Made by a program: the position numbers and the translations under genes. From positions 2,372,158 through 2,436,157 of the forward strand of contig NZ_LT827015.1 in NCBI RefSeq assembly GCF_900169075.1: 64,000 nt of DNA. Direction: 5' to 3'. Source of the stretch: Chryseobacterium phocaeense. Lineage in GTDB: Bacteria; Bacteroidota; Bacteroidia; Flavobacteriales; Weeksellaceae. The notes beneath the pieces were generated by a model. That model saw nothing but the letters and a program-made list of their open reading frames with translations. It made no database searches and had not been told where the DNA came from. Positions 62,501 through 64,000 of the stretch are shown piece by piece. The first letter of the stretch is position 1. Each line of letters begins with the position of its first letter.

Positions 62501-63759
62501 CTCGTCTGTTGCATATCCGGAACTGGATTTTCGCAGTATAATGTAGGCGGTAAGGTATCGTGGTGTAAAGCCAGACAGGTCTTAATCAAACCTGCGATTC
62601 CTGCAGCGGGCATGGCATGTCCGATGTTTGATTTTACAGACCCTATTCCTGCTGCCGGAGCGGTTTCTTCTTTTCCGAAAAACTGAGCGAGGGTCTGAAG
62701 TTCGGTCTTATCTCCAAGTGGCGTTCCGGTTCCATGAGCTTCAAGATATCCGATCTGTTTTTCATCCAGACCTGCATGGCTCCATGCCTGTTCTAAAGCT
62801 TTAAGCTGACCTTTAACAGATGGGCTCATCACACTGGTCCCATTACCGTCACTGCTGACTCCAACTCCTTTAATCACGGCATAAATCTTATCCTGATCTC
62901 GAACTGCGTCCTCCAGCCGTTTCAGCACCACAAAACCGCAGCCTTCCCCGATCAGTAATCCATCCGCATCACTGCTGAAAGGTTTGATCTGCTGCTGATG
63001 TGAAAGGGCTCCCAGCTGGGCAAAAATACTCCAGAACGCAGCATTCTGCCCGGTATGTACACCGCCTGCAATGACCATATCACATCTTCCTCTGTTAAGC
63101 TCCTGTACGGCATGGTCTACAGCGAGCAAAGCACTTGCGCAGGCTGCGTCTACTGTAAAAGCGGCTCCTCCCAGATTGAACCGGTTGGCCACCAATGAAG
63201 CAACAAGATTGGGAATTAAACCCATCGCGGTATCTGCGGCAAAACGTCCTTTCTTTTCCTGGAAAGCATGCTTTACTTTTTCAATATCATCTGCAGATAC
63301 TTCGGGTAACAATTCCTGAAGCAATGAAGAAATCTGCTCTCCGGTTCGTACTATTTCAATGGCACGGGTAGCTCCCGGACCTGTATAATTTCCTTTCCCG
63401 ATGATAATCCCCGTTTTTTCGAGAGAAACCTGTTTTTTGAATACTCCGGCATCGTCCAGGGCTTTCTGAACCAGATCGAGGGTGAGTAAATGATCCGGCT
63501 CCGTTCCTTCTACGGCTAACGGTAAAATTCCGAAAGCGGTAGGATCAAATTCATAATCAGAGATAAATCCGCCGCGTTTACAGTAAAATCTGTCAACGGG
63601 ACTGGTAGCATCACTGAAATGCACGGGATCGATCCGGTCCGCAGGAACTGACTGGGTAGAATCTACCTTATTGATAATATTCTGCCAGAATGTATCGGCA
63701 TCCTGTGCCCCGGGAAAGACACAGGACAAGCCAATGACAGCAACATCTGTTTTTTTCAT
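59527..63759 (-). CDS. Type I PKS: KS-AT-DH-like-phosphopantetheinyl transferase
   Basis: A 1410-aa multidomain enzyme. KS (about 3-455): Cys207 in DAACAS, His342 in EAHGTGT, His381 in SNIGHA. AT (about 535-820): Ser605 in GHSLGE. DH-like hot-dog domain (about 930-1185): HPYLIDHSLLRQPKGWS with His944, then VIPMTM, which recalls the heterocyst-glycolipid (HglE) and enediyne type. C-terminal Sfp-type PPTase (about 1240-1410): VGIDMEIM with Asp1321 and FWTAKEAYGK with Lys1361-Glu1362. No ACP or KR inside; these come from the neighbours. The C-terminal PPTase would activate the ACP. Confidence 0.9.
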   Translation of the reverse strand: MKKTDVAVIGLSCVFPGAQDADTFWQNIINKVDSTQSVPADRIDPVHFSDATSPVDRFYCKRGGFISDYEFDPTAFGILPLAVEGTEPDHLLTLDLVQKALDDAGVFKKQVSLEKTGIIIGKGNYTGPGATRAIEIVRTGEQISSLLQELLPEVSADDIEKVKHAFQEKKGRFAADTAMGLIPNLVASLVANRFNLGGAAFTVDAACASALLAVDHAVQELNRGRCDMVIAGGVHTGQNAAFWSIFAQLGALSHQQQIKPFSSDADGLLIGEGCGFVVLKRLEDAVRDQDKIYAVIKGVGVSSDGNGTSVMSPSVKGQLKALEQAWSHAGLDEKQIGYLEAHGTGTPLGDKTELQTLAQFFGKEETAPAAGIGSVKSNIGHAMPAAGIAGLIKTCLALHHDTLPPTLYCENPVPDMQQTRFEPVQESKSWSKTGLPKVAAVNAFGFGGINAHVVLEGYDMPKKDRVLILARPTHEELLSALRNQETETGEGNYRVALFDPTPERIEKVIKIVAKDNPWRNKQDIWYTNTPLLKDGGKVAFVFPGLDGLAKGEVESVSRYFGLTEPIETEGEGLLNDALGIFNTCSILDGALKKLGIVPDMNAGHSLGEWLAGYSSELAEVNSVKALIDVLNPETFELKDSRFIAVGAGIDAVTPFIDAIPELYISNDNCPNQVILCGSNTALDELVPVLKSKQIFHQILPFQSGFHSPFIADKLEVILAGMEKAQFQKTKIPLWSATTLEPYPADQEAIRKLSAEHLVQPVRFRELTDKLYEEGAKFFIQIGTGGLIGFIDDTLKGKSFSTIASSVPARSALAQLQRVVAALFVEGKTIALDFLEIQHNSKKSSGKGIKLQLGSPIIRDFKEIQALAGSFNKPKQSTISAAVAKTGHPLVQAFQENISDMIRMQEEVLNLFQNRPETAVPVAITPKKSIDKNFSKELHVNLESHPYLIDHSLLRQPKGWSTVSDMEPVIPMTMIFEQLAEIAQAEIPGRKVHKIMNVSVFQWMNVAQPFEKTVKGEWRSPHHAYLEIENFVNAEVLLSSNTPSSPAFNRSIGDLLPIERTPEEIYDKHMFHGELYQGITEVSAVGTKGITGKIKGNGGKGSLLDNAGQLFGLWLQLTLTKDRIAFPVKIRDLEFFGAMDDQDGLFECTCILTELNEEFAIADIILKKDGKVWCAISGWQNRRLEIDEPLWNVSMSPLHNRLSEEIAPDVFFFHQAYTRVASWDFILKRYFNHSEKQFHQQLLPNKRKNWMVSRVAVKDAVRNLLREQKNHPCFPITFEIRSNEAGKPYLIGDITEDIHISLAHKGKEAVGIARHGRPVGIDMEIMEERSSGFYELVFTEQELALLKDRDQAEWTTRFWTAKEAYGKFMGTGLKGNPKAFEVERIQDDHLWINNTEIKTIKHKNYIIGWTL

Positions 63760-63777
63760 AGTCGTTATATACAGAGG

Positions 63778-64000
63778 TTACCAATTGTTTCCGGACATGA
63801 TCAGCACCTGGCTTTCTGTTCCGTATTTTATTTCGTTAAGGAAGATTTCTTTCCCCTGGTCCAGTGGAATTAATGAAATACCACGGCGTTCATATTCTGT
63901 TTCCAGTGTGGATGAAACCATTCCGGCTCCTTTCCATGGTCCCCAGTTGATAGAAATTACTTTTCCTTTTAGTTTTTTATTGAGTGCTTTTGCGTAATCA
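63778..64000 (-). CDS. C-terminal end of a KR-containing PKS (cut by window)
   Basis: 73 codons of an open frame running off the window on the minus strand, stop at 63778-63780, 18 bp before the PKS gene starts. DYAKALNKKLKGKVISINWG then PWKGAGMVSSTL and ERRGISLIPLDQGKEI fit the C-terminal part of a PKS/PfaA-HglE-type ketoreductase, where the WGPW phrase follows the KR core. This supplies the reductive step missing in the adjoining PKS. Confidence 0.8.
   Translation of the reverse strand, partial: DYAKALNKKLKGKVISINWGPWKGAGMVSSTLETEYERRGISLIPLDQGKEIFLNEIKYGTESQVLIMSGNNW

Noticed and set aside
53525..63759. PKS operon as a flexirubin pigment cluster
   Set aside because: No aromatic aldehyde/tyrosine-lyase or dialkylresorcinol genes, and a multidomain type I PKS is not part of known flexirubin clusters.
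1..64000. tRNA, rRNA or CRISPR elements
   Set aside because: I saw no cloverleaf-like tRNA sequence, rRNA core motif or repeat-spacer array.

Overview
The window reads as chromosomal DNA of a Chryseobacterium-like member of the Flavobacteriia (Weeksellaceae, Bacteroidota). This rests on the AT-rich intergenic DNA, the lack of Shine-Dalgarno sequences, TAnnTTTG-type -7 promoter elements, a type IX secretion (T9SS) sorting domain, a TonB receptor paired with a DUF4249 lipoprotein, and dispersed GGCTAAAGCC repeats. I did not run database searches; family names come from motifs read by eye.

Layout. 1-11.8 kb: housekeeping and assorted genes (phosphotransferase fragment, deoxyinosine glycosylase, S9 peptidase, holin-like membrane protein, thioesterase, DNA topoisomerase III, exported pirin, tail-collar surface protein, cyclase-like DUF2652 protein). 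11.8-18.7 kb: a complete RND efflux operon and an AraC regulator. 18.9-22.9 kb: metallophosphoesterase, MFS exporter with divergent Lrp regulator, SAM methyltransferase. 23.0-26.6 kb: a three-gene membrane/GTPase operon. 26.9-28.1 kb: a T9SS-exported, YadA-like adhesin. 28.2-32.5 kb: a two-gene DUF262 system, one member with a DUF1524 HNH-type nuclease domain. 33.0-35.7 kb: a four-gene operon ending in a histidine kinase and a LuxR-type response regulator. 35.9-39.8 kb: an R-body (Reb) locus with five tandem rebB paralogues, two diverged Reb-like genes and three accessory genes. 40.2-49.9 kb: metabolic and transport genes with two AraC regulators and a TonB/DUF4249 pair. 50.0-52.9 kb: acyltransferase and small lipoproteins. 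53.0-64.0 kb: a translationally coupled biosynthetic operon that runs off the window: KR-containing PKS (partial), KS-AT-DH-PPTase PKS, ACP, alpha/beta hydrolase, double glycosyltransferase, two condensation/PapA-like acyltransferases, membrane protein.

How parts may work together. The PKS operon looks built to make a polyketide or fatty chain on a dedicated ACP, activate its own carrier protein, glycosylate the product and acylate it, giving a novel glycolipid-like product by inference. The R-body locus lies tail-to-tail with the sensor/regulator operon. The GTPase operon, the DUF262 operon and a small DUF2511 lipoprotein operon share a palindrome, TTACGG-N4-CCGTAA, exactly 21 nt upstream of a TAnnTTTG-like -7 element. 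This points to one activator controlling all three, possibly the LuxR-type regulator encoded between them.
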